A stretch of DNA of 45,634 nucleotides from Verrucomicrobiota bacterium (GTDB taxonomy: Bacteria; Verrucomicrobiota; Verrucomicrobiia; Opitutales; UBA953): NCBI GenBank assembly GCA_015061905.1, contig SUVQ01000008.1, positions 89,867 to 135,500 on the forward strand, read 5' to 3'. Position numbers and translations under genes: made by a program. The notes under the pieces are model-generated. The model was not told where the DNA came from and did not search any database. It was given only the letters and a program-made list of their open reading frames with translations. Positions 8,985-17,972 of the stretch are shown in pieces (position 1 is the first letter of the stretch; each line of letters opens with the position of its first letter).

Positions 8985-9995
8985 GTGAGTGCGAATGAAA
9001 AACAATCCCCGAATGCACTTCTGATGGAAGCCGTATCATCGCTGGATGCCGATAAAATGACACAGGCAATAGCCGGTGGTGCTGATGTGAATTTTATACA
9101 AGACCCCAACGCCCCCGGGCTATTGGAAGAAATGTGTGTTGAAAGTCATTTTTGGTTTTATGGGGGCGAAGCAGAGATTCCCCGGAAAGAAAAATTCAAA
9201 GAAAGCGAGGATCGACTGTTCAAGTGTGTTAACATTCTGTTGGAACACGGATTTGATTTAAATAGAGTGCACAGAGATGTCAGCACGAACGTGTCCGTTT
9301 TCTGCTACGCGACGAAATGGTGTCCCAGTTTAAAGGTCGTGGAGTATTTACTTCAGAAAGGGATGAATCCCAACATACTGACTTATGAGCAGTATTCTGC
9401 CTTGGATAACCTGGAAGGAGAAATTTGGAGCGAAGAAGCTTGCGATCGACCGAGAGATGCCAAATACATATATCAGAACGCGAGACTTGCTATTGCCTAT
9501 GGCGCTCGCCCCGGATGGCTATTGGACGATATTCGCCCTAACAAAGAGCAGGAAATACATGCCTCTGCGATGAGCCTAGATGTTCCGGGAATTGAGAAAT
9601 TGGATAAAGAAACAATATTGGAATTTCATTTAGACCGAGCCTGTGTCGCTGATTCAAAATATGCCTTTCCTAAGGAATTTTATTTTGAAACTCCGAAGAT
9701 AGAGAAACGGATAATATCTGCTCTGCGCGTTATCCTTAAAAAGATCGGAAGTGTTAAACTTTTGGATGAATCATTACTACACGAATGCGTGGAGTTACAA
9801 TACCCTGCTATTTTAGAGTTTTTACTAAATGCCGGAGTAGATCCGAATTTAAACTGTTTCAATGAGTCATATTCGTTTGTTGCATCATCAGCTCTCTATA
9901 AATTTTTAAAGCGCCGAGATTATTACATTCCGGAGCGAGCAGAGCAGATGGAGAAACTCCTTCTTGGTGCGGGGGCTGTTCGGCTAAGGGCATAA
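8985..9995 (+). CDS. Ankyrin-repeat protein
   Basis: A 336-residue protein with at least three ankyrin-type units. One is near the N-terminus (NALLMEAVSSLDADKMTQAI, then AGGADVNF), one central (VVEYLLQKGMNPNILTYEQY) and one C-terminal (LLHECVELQYPAILEFLLNA, then GVDPNLN and MEKLLLGAGA). No signal peptide or membrane segment is seen. It starts at GTG 8985 with a GGAGG 12 nt upstream. Ankyrin proteins bind other proteins. The pairing with a Sel1 gene suggests a jointly acting cargo pair, possibly a toxin/immunity or anti-phage element, but nothing enzymatic is visible. Codon use is more AT-rich than the core genes. Confidence 0.75.
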   Translation: MSANEKQSPNALLMEAVSSLDADKMTQAIAGGADVNFIQDPNAPGLLEEMCVESHFWFYGGEAEIPRKEKFKESEDRLFKCVNILLEHGFDLNRVHRDVSTNVSVFCYATKWCPSLKVVEYLLQKGMNPNILTYEQYSALDNLEGEIWSEEACDRPRDAKYIYQNARLAIAYGARPGWLLDDIRPNKEQEIHASAMSLDVPGIEKLDKETILEFHLDRACVADSKYAFPKEFYFETPKIEKRIISALRVILKKIGSVKLLDESLLHECVELQYPAILEFLLNAGVDPNLNCFNESYSFVASSALYKFLKRRDYYIPERAEQMEKLLLGAGAVRLRA

Positions 9996-10443
9996 TCTTT
10001 GTCTTCTTATTTCAACTTGCTTCGTAAAATCGGGGTTTAATCAGATTTTAGAACTCAGAGGCGTGTTCCCGGAAGAAATTGAAATAGGTGCGCACGTTTT
10101 AAACCAGTATCAGACGGTTATTTCGCGCCATCTACTGCGCAATTCCTCTTCTTTTATAAGCATTTCTTTATTTCTCTTGAATTTCTTCTCTTCCTTAAGA
10201 GCTAAAAAGTGAGTGAATAACCCTAAAAAGGGAAACGTTCCACAAATATATACGTTCAGAAAAAGTTTCCGAAAAGTGAATTTACTTATTCACTTTTGCT
10301 ACACTCCCCATTCTTCAATCTGCAAATAACACGAAGATATTGAGTCTTCGTCGCTAGATCTGCTGTTTTAATCGGTATTTGTCTCGTGCGTATTTCCGCT
10401 CCCGGGTATCCTCCGATTTTATCCCCCAAAAAAGCAAACTATA
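9996..10443. other. Intergenic stretch with short ORF remnant and hairpin
   Basis: No complete gene. On the plus strand an open stretch from about 10000 to 10212 (reading LRGVFPEEIEIGAHVLNQYQ) looks like a degraded coding fragment of unknown origin. The rest is AT-rich spacer with a terminator-like palindrome, listed separately. A 60-codon minus-strand open frame at 10354-10536 overlaps the pseudogene that follows and is not credited. Confidence 0.5.
10272..10297. terminator. Palindromic hairpin AAAAGTGAAT/ATTCACTTTT
   Basis: A perfect 10-bp inverted repeat with a 6-nt loop (TTACTT), ending in T4 on the plus strand and, by symmetry, on the minus strand. It could terminate transcription from either side, or be a protein-binding palindrome. 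The related word AAAAGTGAGTGAATAA occurs about 70 bp upstream. Confidence 0.5.
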
Positions 10444-11626
10444 GTCAGTAAAATCACCCTGATTATACCCGGGAACAAGTTTGGATAAGTTGGCGAATTG
10501 AGAAAACAAAAAAGTCAGCCGATGCCTTAGATACAACTACGGGAAAATCCCGCATCCCCGGGGCTAACGTCCAAAACGACTCGGCTGACATAGAAGAGGC
10601 TAAGAAAGACCTCGCGGAAATCAAGGCTTATCTTTTGGGTGATACGCGCTTCAATCCGGATTTTCGCTACAGCTCATCTTCTGCACTTGCTCCCACGCAA
10701 GAGATGACGCGTGCGCGGGTGGAGAAGATGAACGGCTTGCTTTCTCGTATCACTAAGACAGCGGGGATTAAGATTGTCCGTGAGAGTTCGGAGCAGATTC
10801 GCAAGAGCGCGGAAAAGGCGCAGGGCGGGACGGTATAAAATCGAAAACGACCGCTTTAACGCCGAACTGGAAGCATTTAAGGCGGGAACACACAAGGGAG
10901 TTCTTCATCTTGGCGTTCCCGGTGCGATTCTCCGTGCAAGCGGATTAAATGCGACGGAGATAACGATTGAACCCAAGGTTTTAAAAGAGCATTTGGGTAA
11001 GCACGACATCGCCATTGACGAAATTCAAAATCTTCCCGTGTCATTGAATAATCCGCTCATGGTTTATGAGTGGGGGACGAAAGCCCGCTCACTTATCGTG
11101 ATTACGGATTTGACGCTTAAGGACGGTCGTAAGATTACGGCGGCTGTGAAACTTGAGCGCGGCGGGAAGCGTGTAGAAATAAACGAAATCGCAAGTGTCC
11201 ACGGAAAGTCTATTGAACGGCTTCTCGAAGAAGCGGTCGACAAAGAGCCTGATTTTGGTAAAAACAAATTAAAGTATGTAAACAAAGAAAAAGCCGTCGA
11301 ATGGCTTGGTATCGCTCCTCCCGAAGGGAGCATCAACACAAACCGCTCAACGGCTTCATCTGATTGACATCATAGAAAACTTTGAGAATCCGTCAATTGA
11401 AATTCGGTATTCTGCGGCGTTTCACGGTTCTCCGCACAATTTTGCGTCAGAAGAAGATGCGCCGTTCGGGCGTTTTCGTGATGACAAAATTGGAAGCGGC
11501 GAGGGAGCTCAGTCGTTTGGTTGGGGGCATTATCTGACGAGCGAGGAGTGGATTGCGCGGGAATCGTATGCTGAAAGATTGGCGGAAGGAATCGAAATCT
11601 TCAGCTCTTTCAATTTCCGCACTTAA
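10444..11626 (+). pseudogene. Decayed phage-type polyvalent protein (MuF-C and LPD-like segments)
   Basis: Three pieces of one former gene lie in successive frames. Piece 1 runs from an upstream stop to 10838 (helical, ending AEKAQGGTV). Piece 2 continues the same domain in another frame to 11367 and contains the MuF C-terminal pattern (HLGVPGAILRASGLN, VLKEHLGKHDI, then a KDGRKITAAVKL strand pair). Piece 3 resumes near 11345 in a third frame with FHGSPHNF and GSGEGAQSFGWGHYL, a signature of large polyvalent proteins in phages and integrative elements, and stops at 11626 where homology is cut off. Frameshifts near 10830 and 11350, plus missing ends, mark it as non-functional. Domain names are from memory of family patterns. 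Confidence 0.75.
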
Positions 11627-11922
11627 TTCCTCAAGTACCATTTTTTAAACATAGCATTTTTCCACGAATATTGATTCATTTGCCCCTGGTAAACCACATT
11701 TTCATCTATGCTACCTCGTTCTGAAAAAGCCATGGCGACTTCCTCCAATGCTTCGAAGCAGCTCATGTTCGTAATTACACGAGTTCCCTCTTCCGTAGTG
11801 CATGCTTTTTTCGGTTCTTCGGGCTCAGGAGGAACACTAAGCTCATTTTGGAGAAATACACCGAGAAACACGCCTAAAACCAACATTATCCCCGAGATAA
11901 AATAAGCTCTTTCTGTGAACAA
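11623..11922 (-). CDS. Small membrane-anchored hypothetical protein
   Basis: 99 aa beginning at a TTG codon (an in-frame TAA lies two codons upstream, so no earlier start is possible). An N-terminal hydrophobic helix (YFISGIMLVLGVFLGVFLQ) is followed by a Pro/Glu-rich spacer and a short domain with two Cys (residues near CTTEEG and SCFEALEE). The anchor implies an inner-membrane protein with its tail in the periplasm. It has the same general plan as the gene ending at 25873 (anchor, spacer, short helical domain with an ALEEVA/ALEKAA helix). The function is unknown. It overlaps the end of the polyvalent pseudogene by a few bases and lies 62 bp downstream of the helicase gene on the same strand. 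Confidence 0.55.
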   Translation of the reverse strand: MFTERAYFISGIMLVLGVFLGVFLQNELSVPPEPEEPKKACTTEEGTRVITNMSCFEALEEVAMAFSERGSIDENVVYQGQMNQYSWKNAMFKKWYLRN

Positions 11923-11984
11923 TATTTACATTTCATCGTCATACAAGTTTCCTTTAAACACGGCTTTGGGAAAATAATCCGGTA

Positions 11985-14900
11985 CTATTCAGGATGTTTC
12001 ATTTTTTCCGACACATAGGTCAAAACATCTTCCGTTTTTGAAATATTATAGGCTGTTTTCAGTTTTTGGATATAGGAATCAGACCAAAGCGGGTGAATTA
12101 ACAATATTTCCCCTTCGACTGTTTCCACAATCGGCTTAGTAGGGGCAATCTTTGGCAAATAGCGACCAAAAAACTGACTCCAATGCGGTAACGTAAAGTC
12201 AATTTGTGTTTCTCCGTCTACGGCAAGGTAAATTAAATCTACGCCTAAGCGCCAATTTAAGTACTTGTGATAATACAAATTGCTATAGTCCTTGATGCAA
12301 TCATAACACGCCAAGAAACACTCATGCCCTTCAATCATTTTCTTGAATTTCGACATAGAATTGTTTCCAACAAAGACATCCAACAGCTTTTCCCGTATTA
12401 ATTCCTTGCGTCTAAAAAGAAAATCGCAGAATCCGGCACCATTCTCTAGCGTGTCAGAAAGGAAAATTTCTCCTACCCATTTGTCGTTTCCGACAGAGAC
12501 AATGCGAAAATCCACGGTTAGTTCAGATAAATCGACGTCGAGGTAATCACATGCTGCTTTCCTCAAGAAATAGCCCATAGATATATATGCGGAACGGACG
12601 CATTCTTTTATTTCGCCGTCTTTCAGGGGACTTAAATCTAAATCTTCAGTACATTTCTGAAGTCGAAAGCTTAAAATGCCACTTATTCGGCTTGCTAAAT
12701 ACCCAGCTTTTTCTTTTTCGCCGGTTCTAAAAAACATACCTTGATTTTGACACTGAAATTCCGGAACAACCCAATAGCCGTTGCGATCTTTTTCAAATTC
12801 GAACAAACTCCCGCCATTATTGTTCACGAGATAAATTTGGGCATCCTGTTTTGAAAAGATCCTCAAATTTGTTTTAGGAACATTAACCAAGTCATTTTCA
12901 AGAATGCCACAACCCAATTGTGTCGCATAATCCTGGCACACCCGATTCGAAATCCCATTGTAGTCTTCAGATGTATCTTTATTTAAATTTACACAAAAAC
13001 CTTTGGGCGTATAGGTCCGAATAAACACACCTTCCGAACCACAAACCGGACAGGATTGCCTCACCTCCACCATATTTTCGTCTTCAACTTTAATGTATCC
13101 GCACGAACAAGAAAATACGGCTCGAATAGTCCCCCGTCCGTCATCGATTTTGGCGCGCCCTTCTTCGCTTTTCCACGACACGACCCCTGTTACCGTATAA
13201 AGTCTTTTGTCTCGAACAATCTGAGTTCCAGGAGCGAACATACTAATCGCCATATCTAAATTACGATCGACAACATCTTCACGTTTTAATAAATCTCGCC
13301 TGTCCTTTAATCGTTTCAAATACAAATAGCGAATTTTTGTCGGGAACCCGAACATCGGAAGGGCTCCGCCATTTGCAAGTCGTTCACTCAAGTTTTCTTG
13401 CGGGAATTCAATATTGTCCTTTGCAATCCGATCAATATCAGAGCAAAGATTGCTTAAAATGTCGGAACAGATACTTTCTTTTATCTCTTGGGTTAGCGGA
13501 ATGCCGAATGAAACAACATCTATGAGACGGAGGATTTCATGCTCGTCCATTAATTTTTTCAATTGTGCCGAAAGCGTCGGGCTCCAATCCTCCGCAGCCC
13601 CAAATTCTCCGTGAACAGAGTCTCCGCCTGATTTTGGATTTAGTTTTTTGAAGGTTACTCGCAAAATCTCCTTTTGCACCATACGTTTGATGATAACAGC
13701 ATTTCCGCAATCCACATAAAGAGGGCGAGAAGGAGCCGAGATCATGCGTTCCGGATCCGCGAAGTGCGCATAGTCATGGGAGTTATTTCGCGCAACAACC
13801 AAAGCGAATGCCCATGCGTTCCCGCGTCGCCCCGCACGCCCCACACGTTGCTGGTAATTCGAACGCTGTGGTGGCATGTTGCCGAGCATGACAGCATTCA
13901 AAGACCCGATGTCAACCCCAGCTTCCATTGTCGTCGTCACACTCAGTATATCTATGCTTTTGGCTTTCGAGAATTTTTCTTCGTCGGTCAAAAACACATC
14001 CTGAAAATGGCGCTGACGCTTAATCGTTTCAGTCCGCGCTGTCTGCCCCGTCAGTTCCTCGCAATGCAGACGAAACGCATTTTCCCGATGGGCTAACGCA
14101 TAGTAATAATTATCTTTGATATCGTTAATGACATCTTCTGAGCGAATTTCTTTTAACCCTCCATGGCAATTTACACATTTTTCGTTCGATCGGTGTAAAT
14201 GAATTGTTCTACACCTTTTACAAACCCAAATAGAGGTCGCAGAAAGACGCGGAACAATAATCAATCCTTTCCCGGTCAAAACAAGCGGGTCTTTTTCTAA
14301 TACACCTTTTTCAATCAACTTCTCTTTAATTTCGTTATGAGTAATAGAACCTTCGAGTCTCTTGAAATAATCAGCGATATTCCGGGGCACACTTACTGCA
14401 TTCGCGTATTCGTTCCCTTTAATTCGTCCTTTTTCCCCCATCATTCGAATGAAGACATTGATTGCTTCGTTGTCCGGTTCTTCCCTGTAGCACACGAGCC
14501 CTAATCCTAACCCTTCAAATGAGCGCCGTGCGGCAGGAAAGAGAATTCGAAGTATCTCATAAGACAGCATTCCCAGTAGACGATCCTTTTTCGATTTTTC
14601 TTCCAAGTCAAGGTCGCTATCGCTTCTGAATAATTCCATCCAATTTGAGAATTCGCCCCTTGGTCCCACCGGGCATACACCAAGCTCTGCCAATTCATCT
14701 TTTATCGTTTCAGAAATTGAATTCACAGGAATCCCGGCTAACAAGAGTTTCTTAACTTTCTCTGTGATTCTTTCATATCCGGGATTTTGATCTAAAATAT
14801 CTTCGATTTCATTTGAAGGGATCGAAAGTGCTTCTAATTTTTTTTCTAACTCTCGCGCTTCTTTTCGGGAAAGCAGGTCTACTTGACCAAGCATCTGAGC

Positions 14901-17006
14901 ATACTTCTCCGCAGTTCCAATACTTAATCTTACATGCTTCCAAACGAGCTGACGAAGCAAGTCTTGGTAGTGGGCAAATTCGATTCCCGCAGAAAGTTTT
15001 GCCGCCCCCTGACGGCTGTCGGAGAATAAAATCAACTTTGCATTTCCCGTCCCTTCTTTTTGCAAAACAGAAAATAATGAATCCGCTAATAGCTGATTCA
15101 CTTTCTGTGCGCCTGTCCCGTGATTAGAGAACGGCGGCAAGCTTCGTTCTGTTTTTTTTTGGGCTTCACATGCAGGACAAACGTCCGGGTATTCTTCTCC
15201 TTGCGAATAATATACTCTGTAGTCGCCGGTATTTCGAGGGTCTCTAATCGGCAAAACCTCTCCAGAAAACGCATCAAAATTACAAACGCTCCACTGGGAC
15301 ACTTCATCCTTGGATTTTGTTGTTGTCCTTCGTTCACAGAGTTCCATGTTCGGATTGTTCGGCAAAACAAAAGTTTTCCTGTATTCAGTTGCTTGCACAC
15401 TCGGAGGTTTCGCGTCGACAAATTTTTTCTCCGTATTCTTTTCATATCCGTCCAAGCAAACTTCTCCGCATGTGCGACAGATCGCAAGAGGATAGACATG
15501 TCCCCCACATCGGCAACGCTTCACCGGAGAAAAGTACAATTTGCCCAATCGCCGGTCGTCATATCGGTAAGCGTCGGCAACTTCCGAACAGTTCGGATTC
15601 CCGCATGCATAAAGCATATCTGCATTGCGGAAAAAATAATGAACTCGCAAAGGTATCTTTGCCTCCGGAGATTCTGCGGCAATTTTTACTAAATTCAACA
15701 AACCACGGGTCGCTTCTATATTTTTCTCTCCAAAAAGTTTTTGTGATAAATCCGACAGCAGCCTTGGCGCGTATGTATTCGTCGTGTCATCCCAAAATGC
15801 CCTTTTCAGGGTATCTCTGACGCGGAAGCGCGTGAAGACGTCTTTGGCTTTTTCCGCATCAACACTATCAGAACAAAATTCTACAAATTCGGCAGGAGAA
15901 AGTTTTTGTGAACCCCCGGGAATAGACACATCCGGATTGCGGATAATTTCAAATTTCGAGATATCACAGCCAAAAAAATCTCGGATAAACTCAAAATTTT
16001 CCTCTTCCAACGATGCACTTGTCGCCAAAAAACGCAATTGACTCGAATCCGGAGTTAACCCGATTCGATCCAAAAAAAGACGAAGTAGCAACGCGACCTC
16101 CGTCCCCGGGGTTCCTCGGTATGTATGCAGCTCATCGATGACGATATAAAAAACATTGGAATCCGACTGCTTTAGCCACTCACGTGTTTTTTTAAAGATG
16201 CCTTCTTCCCGCGTACGCATCAGCATCACATTGAGCATCGAATAATTTGTAATTAAAATATCCGGCGGCGTTTCCCAAACCTGCTCTCGGGTCCAAAGCT
16301 CTGCAGACTCTTCATCCGTGTTAATGAAGCGTGATTCCAAATCTTCTAATTTCCCACCTTCTCTTTTAATTGTTTCCCACGCAGACTTCAGCTCTCCCGC
16401 AGCCAAATCTTTCGAATCTTTAGGTGTGACACCCGTATATCTCGCAAAACGAATGACATCACCGTAACAATGAGATGAAATCCAAGCCCGTGTTTCCTTC
16501 GTATTGCATGCTTTGCGTAGGCGCACAAGTTGGTCTTCTACAAGCGCATTTAAAGGGTAAAGAATCAAGGTTTTTACAGCGCATTCTTCTTGCCGCTTTT
16601 GTTTTTCCCGAATTAATTGAGCAAAAAGCGGAAGCATGAAACATTCCGTTTTCCCGGACCCTGTTCCTGTCGTCACGACTAAATGTTTTCCGGCTTCAAC
16701 GGCACGAAGCGCGTCCTCCTGGTGTTTGTAAAGTCGTTTCGGCGAAAACAAACCAAGCTTTGCAAATTCAGCAAATCCTTCCGGAAGGTCCGCGATTTCA
16801 CTCAATTTCGCGCCACTCGGATAAACCGGCATTACCTCAAAGTAAGGTTCGTGCCATAAAGCATCCGCACGATGATCTTCTGCCGCGCGGCAAAACAGTT
16901 CGTTGCGTTCGGCATCCAAGCATGGATGAGATAACGGAATCCCCGTTTTCAAATAACGCAAATAGTTGTTCTTTAGTTCTTCCCAAATAGAAATAGGATC
17001 ATTCAT
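11985..17006 (-). CDS. DEAH-box helicase with C-terminal DUF1998-like domain (DruE/DISARM-like)
   Basis: A 1673-residue superfamily 2 helicase. Visible motifs: Q-like KHQEDAL (95-101), Walker A TTGTGSGKT (112-120), Ia ILYPLNALVEDQL, motif II VIDELHTYRG (DELH in place of DEAH), III ATSASLE, and VI QQRVGRAGRRGNAWAF. Cys pairs suggest several zinc sites (CGNPNC, KRCRCGG, CRTCGEVC, CPACEAQ, CKRCRTI, CVNCHG). Near the C-terminus, ENGAGFCDFLF and CFLACYDCIKDYSN followed by YYHKYLNWRLGVDLIYLA fit the DUF1998 module. Helicase-DUF1998 proteins of this size are hallmarks of Druantia (DruE), and the same domains occur split in DISARM (DrmA/DrmB), so a role in blocking invading DNA is the natural inference. 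It is the last gene of a four-gene minus-strand operon whose partners do not match those systems in any way I can recognise. Confidence 0.85.
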   Translation of the reverse strand: MNDPISIWEELKNNYLRYLKTGIPLSHPCLDAERNELFCRAAEDHRADALWHEPYFEVMPVYPSGAKLSEIADLPEGFAEFAKLGLFSPKRLYKHQEDALRAVEAGKHLVVTTGTGSGKTECFMLPLFAQLIREKQKRQEECAVKTLILYPLNALVEDQLVRLRKACNTKETRAWISSHCYGDVIRFARYTGVTPKDSKDLAAGELKSAWETIKREGGKLEDLESRFINTDEESAELWTREQVWETPPDILITNYSMLNVMLMRTREEGIFKKTREWLKQSDSNVFYIVIDELHTYRGTPGTEVALLLRLFLDRIGLTPDSSQLRFLATSASLEEENFEFIRDFFGCDISKFEIIRNPDVSIPGGSQKLSPAEFVEFCSDSVDAEKAKDVFTRFRVRDTLKRAFWDDTTNTYAPRLLSDLSQKLFGEKNIEATRGLLNLVKIAAESPEAKIPLRVHYFFRNADMLYACGNPNCSEVADAYRYDDRRLGKLYFSPVKRCRCGGHVYPLAICRTCGEVCLDGYEKNTEKKFVDAKPPSVQATEYRKTFVLPNNPNMELCERRTTTKSKDEVSQWSVCNFDAFSGEVLPIRDPRNTGDYRVYYSQGEEYPDVCPACEAQKKTERSLPPFSNHGTGAQKVNQLLADSLFSVLQKEGTGNAKLILFSDSRQGAAKLSAGIEFAHYQDLLRQLVWKHVRLSIGTAEKYAQMLGQVDLLSRKEARELEKKLEALSIPSNEIEDILDQNPGYERITEKVKKLLLAGIPVNSISETIKDELAELGVCPVGPRGEFSNWMELFRSDSDLDLEEKSKKDRLLGMLSYEILRILFPAARRSFEGLGLGLVCYREEPDNEAINVFIRMMGEKGRIKGNEYANAVSVPRNIADYFKRLEGSITHNEIKEKLIEKGVLEKDPLVLTGKGLIIVPRLSATSIWVCKRCRTIHLHRSNEKCVNCHGGLKEIRSEDVINDIKDNYYYALAHRENAFRLHCEELTGQTARTETIKRQRHFQDVFLTDEEKFSKAKSIDILSVTTTMEAGVDIGSLNAVMLGNMPPQRSNYQQRVGRAGRRGNAWAFALVVARNNSHDYAHFADPERMISAPSRPLYVDCGNAVIIKRMVQKEILRVTFKKLNPKSGGDSVHGEFGAAEDWSPTLSAQLKKLMDEHEILRLIDVVSFGIPLTQEIKESICSDILSNLCSDIDRIAKDNIEFPQENLSERLANGGALPMFGFPTKIRYLYLKRLKDRRDLLKREDVVDRNLDMAISMFAPGTQIVRDKRLYTVTGVVSWKSEEGRAKIDDGRGTIRAVFSCSCGYIKVEDENMVEVRQSCPVCGSEGVFIRTYTPKGFCVNLNKDTSEDYNGISNRVCQDYATQLGCGILENDLVNVPKTNLRIFSKQDAQIYLVNNNGGSLFEFEKDRNGYWVVPEFQCQNQGMFFRTGEKEKAGYLASRISGILSFRLQKCTEDLDLSPLKDGEIKECVRSAYISMGYFLRKAACDYLDVDLSELTVDFRIVSVGNDKWVGEIFLSDTLENGAGFCDFLFRRKELIREKLLDVFVGNNSMSKFKKMIEGHECFLACYDCIKDYSNLYYHKYLNWRLGVDLIYLAVDGETQIDFTLPHWSQFFGRYLPKIAPTKPIVETVEGEILLIHPLWSDSYIQKLKTAYNISKTEDVLTYVSEKMKHPE

Positions 17007-17024
17007 TATTCTAAGGTTTTCCTG

Positions 17025-17954
17025 TTAATCGTTTTCGATTTTAATTTTACTTTCAAAAATTCGGTTTAATTCACGAATGTGTTCTTGAGAAATTCCGTAA
17101 TACGTCCCGTTCATCTTGGGAAAAACACCGCGAGACAGTTGCTCTAAAAATAGAACCCGAGCTAACAGAAACGGTAAATCTTGCCAAAAAATGAGTTTCT
17201 GTTCCCGCGAATTATAAGTTGCAACATCCTTTCCATTGTCCATGTTCGCACGTAATTTTGCCCAAAAATTGTTTTCCGGGAATCGATTTATTCGATACCC
17301 GATACCCGATTTGTCACGATAGGCACGATTAGAGTAGAGACCTTTTACACGATACAAGCCAGCGCGTTCACGAAAGCGTGCTTGTTGCCAACCTTTGCCG
17401 GAAATAAAAACTTCTGAATATTTTTCCCAGTTAATCCCGGGATCTCGGACACCAAAAACTTCCGGTTTGCACGGCTTGAAAAGTCTCAACAACGCAAGTG
17501 TTGACGGATTTTTCACGACCGGTAAGCCATCCTCGGTAATATCAGTTCCCGTAATCCATTCGGAGATATTCAAATAATCAAAACACATCGGCCCTTGAAT
17601 ACTTCCTTTTTGTGCATCACTTAAATTGATTCCGGTCCAAAAACGTTTTCCGCCATCATCTCGAAAAAAGACACATGCGGGAGCAAGCCCCCAAAAAATT
17701 TTCGAGTCCTCTGTTTTAAGCTCAACAATTCCTGCTCTTACAAGCGGATATAAATACTCGTAAAGCGCGTATGAAAACTTTTTTATGTCCCCTCCTTCTT
17801 GCTTTTGCAGAGCCGGGACACCCTCTGCTATACGTTTCCCTGTATTACAAATCGCCCGCATTTTTTCATGCGAAACCAATCTCTCCTGAGTCCCTAACCA
17901 TGACAAAATTAGCTCCCAAACTTTTTTCTGCCTCTCATTTGAATCGTTCGCCAT
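17025..17954 (-). CDS. Hypothetical protein preceding the DUF1998 helicase
   Basis: About 309 aa, not recognised. It is soluble, mixed alpha/beta and rich in aromatic and basic residues in its second half (GKGWQQARFRERAGLYRVKG, YRINRFPENNFW). No nuclease or nucleotide-binding signature is evident. The N-terminal 90 residues (WELILSWLGTQERLVSHEKM, then FSYALYEYLYPLVRAGIVEL) look like winged-helix DNA-binding folds. ATG 17954 is preferred. A GTG two codons upstream is possible. It lies 18 bp after the repeat-protein gene and 18 bp before the helicase, so it is firmly inside the operon. By position it may be an adaptor or DNA-recognition partner of the helicase, as small partners are in Druantia operons. 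That is inference. Confidence 0.7.
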   Translation of the reverse strand: MANDSNERQKKVWELILSWLGTQERLVSHEKMRAICNTGKRIAEGVPALQKQEGGDIKKFSYALYEYLYPLVRAGIVELKTEDSKIFWGLAPACVFFRDDGGKRFWTGINLSDAQKGSIQGPMCFDYLNISEWITGTDITEDGLPVVKNPSTLALLRLFKPCKPEVFGVRDPGINWEKYSEVFISGKGWQQARFRERAGLYRVKGLYSNRAYRDKSGIGYRINRFPENNFWAKLRANMDNGKDVATYNSREQKLIFWQDLPFLLARVLFLEQLSRGVFPKMNGTYYGISQEHIRELNRIFESKIKIEND

Positions 17955-17972
17955 TACCACGTCTTCTCTTTA

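Noticed and set aside
15120..15692. A 190-codon plus-strand frame
   Set aside because: Antisense to the zinc-rich part of the helicase gene; Cys/Phe/Arg-rich shadow.
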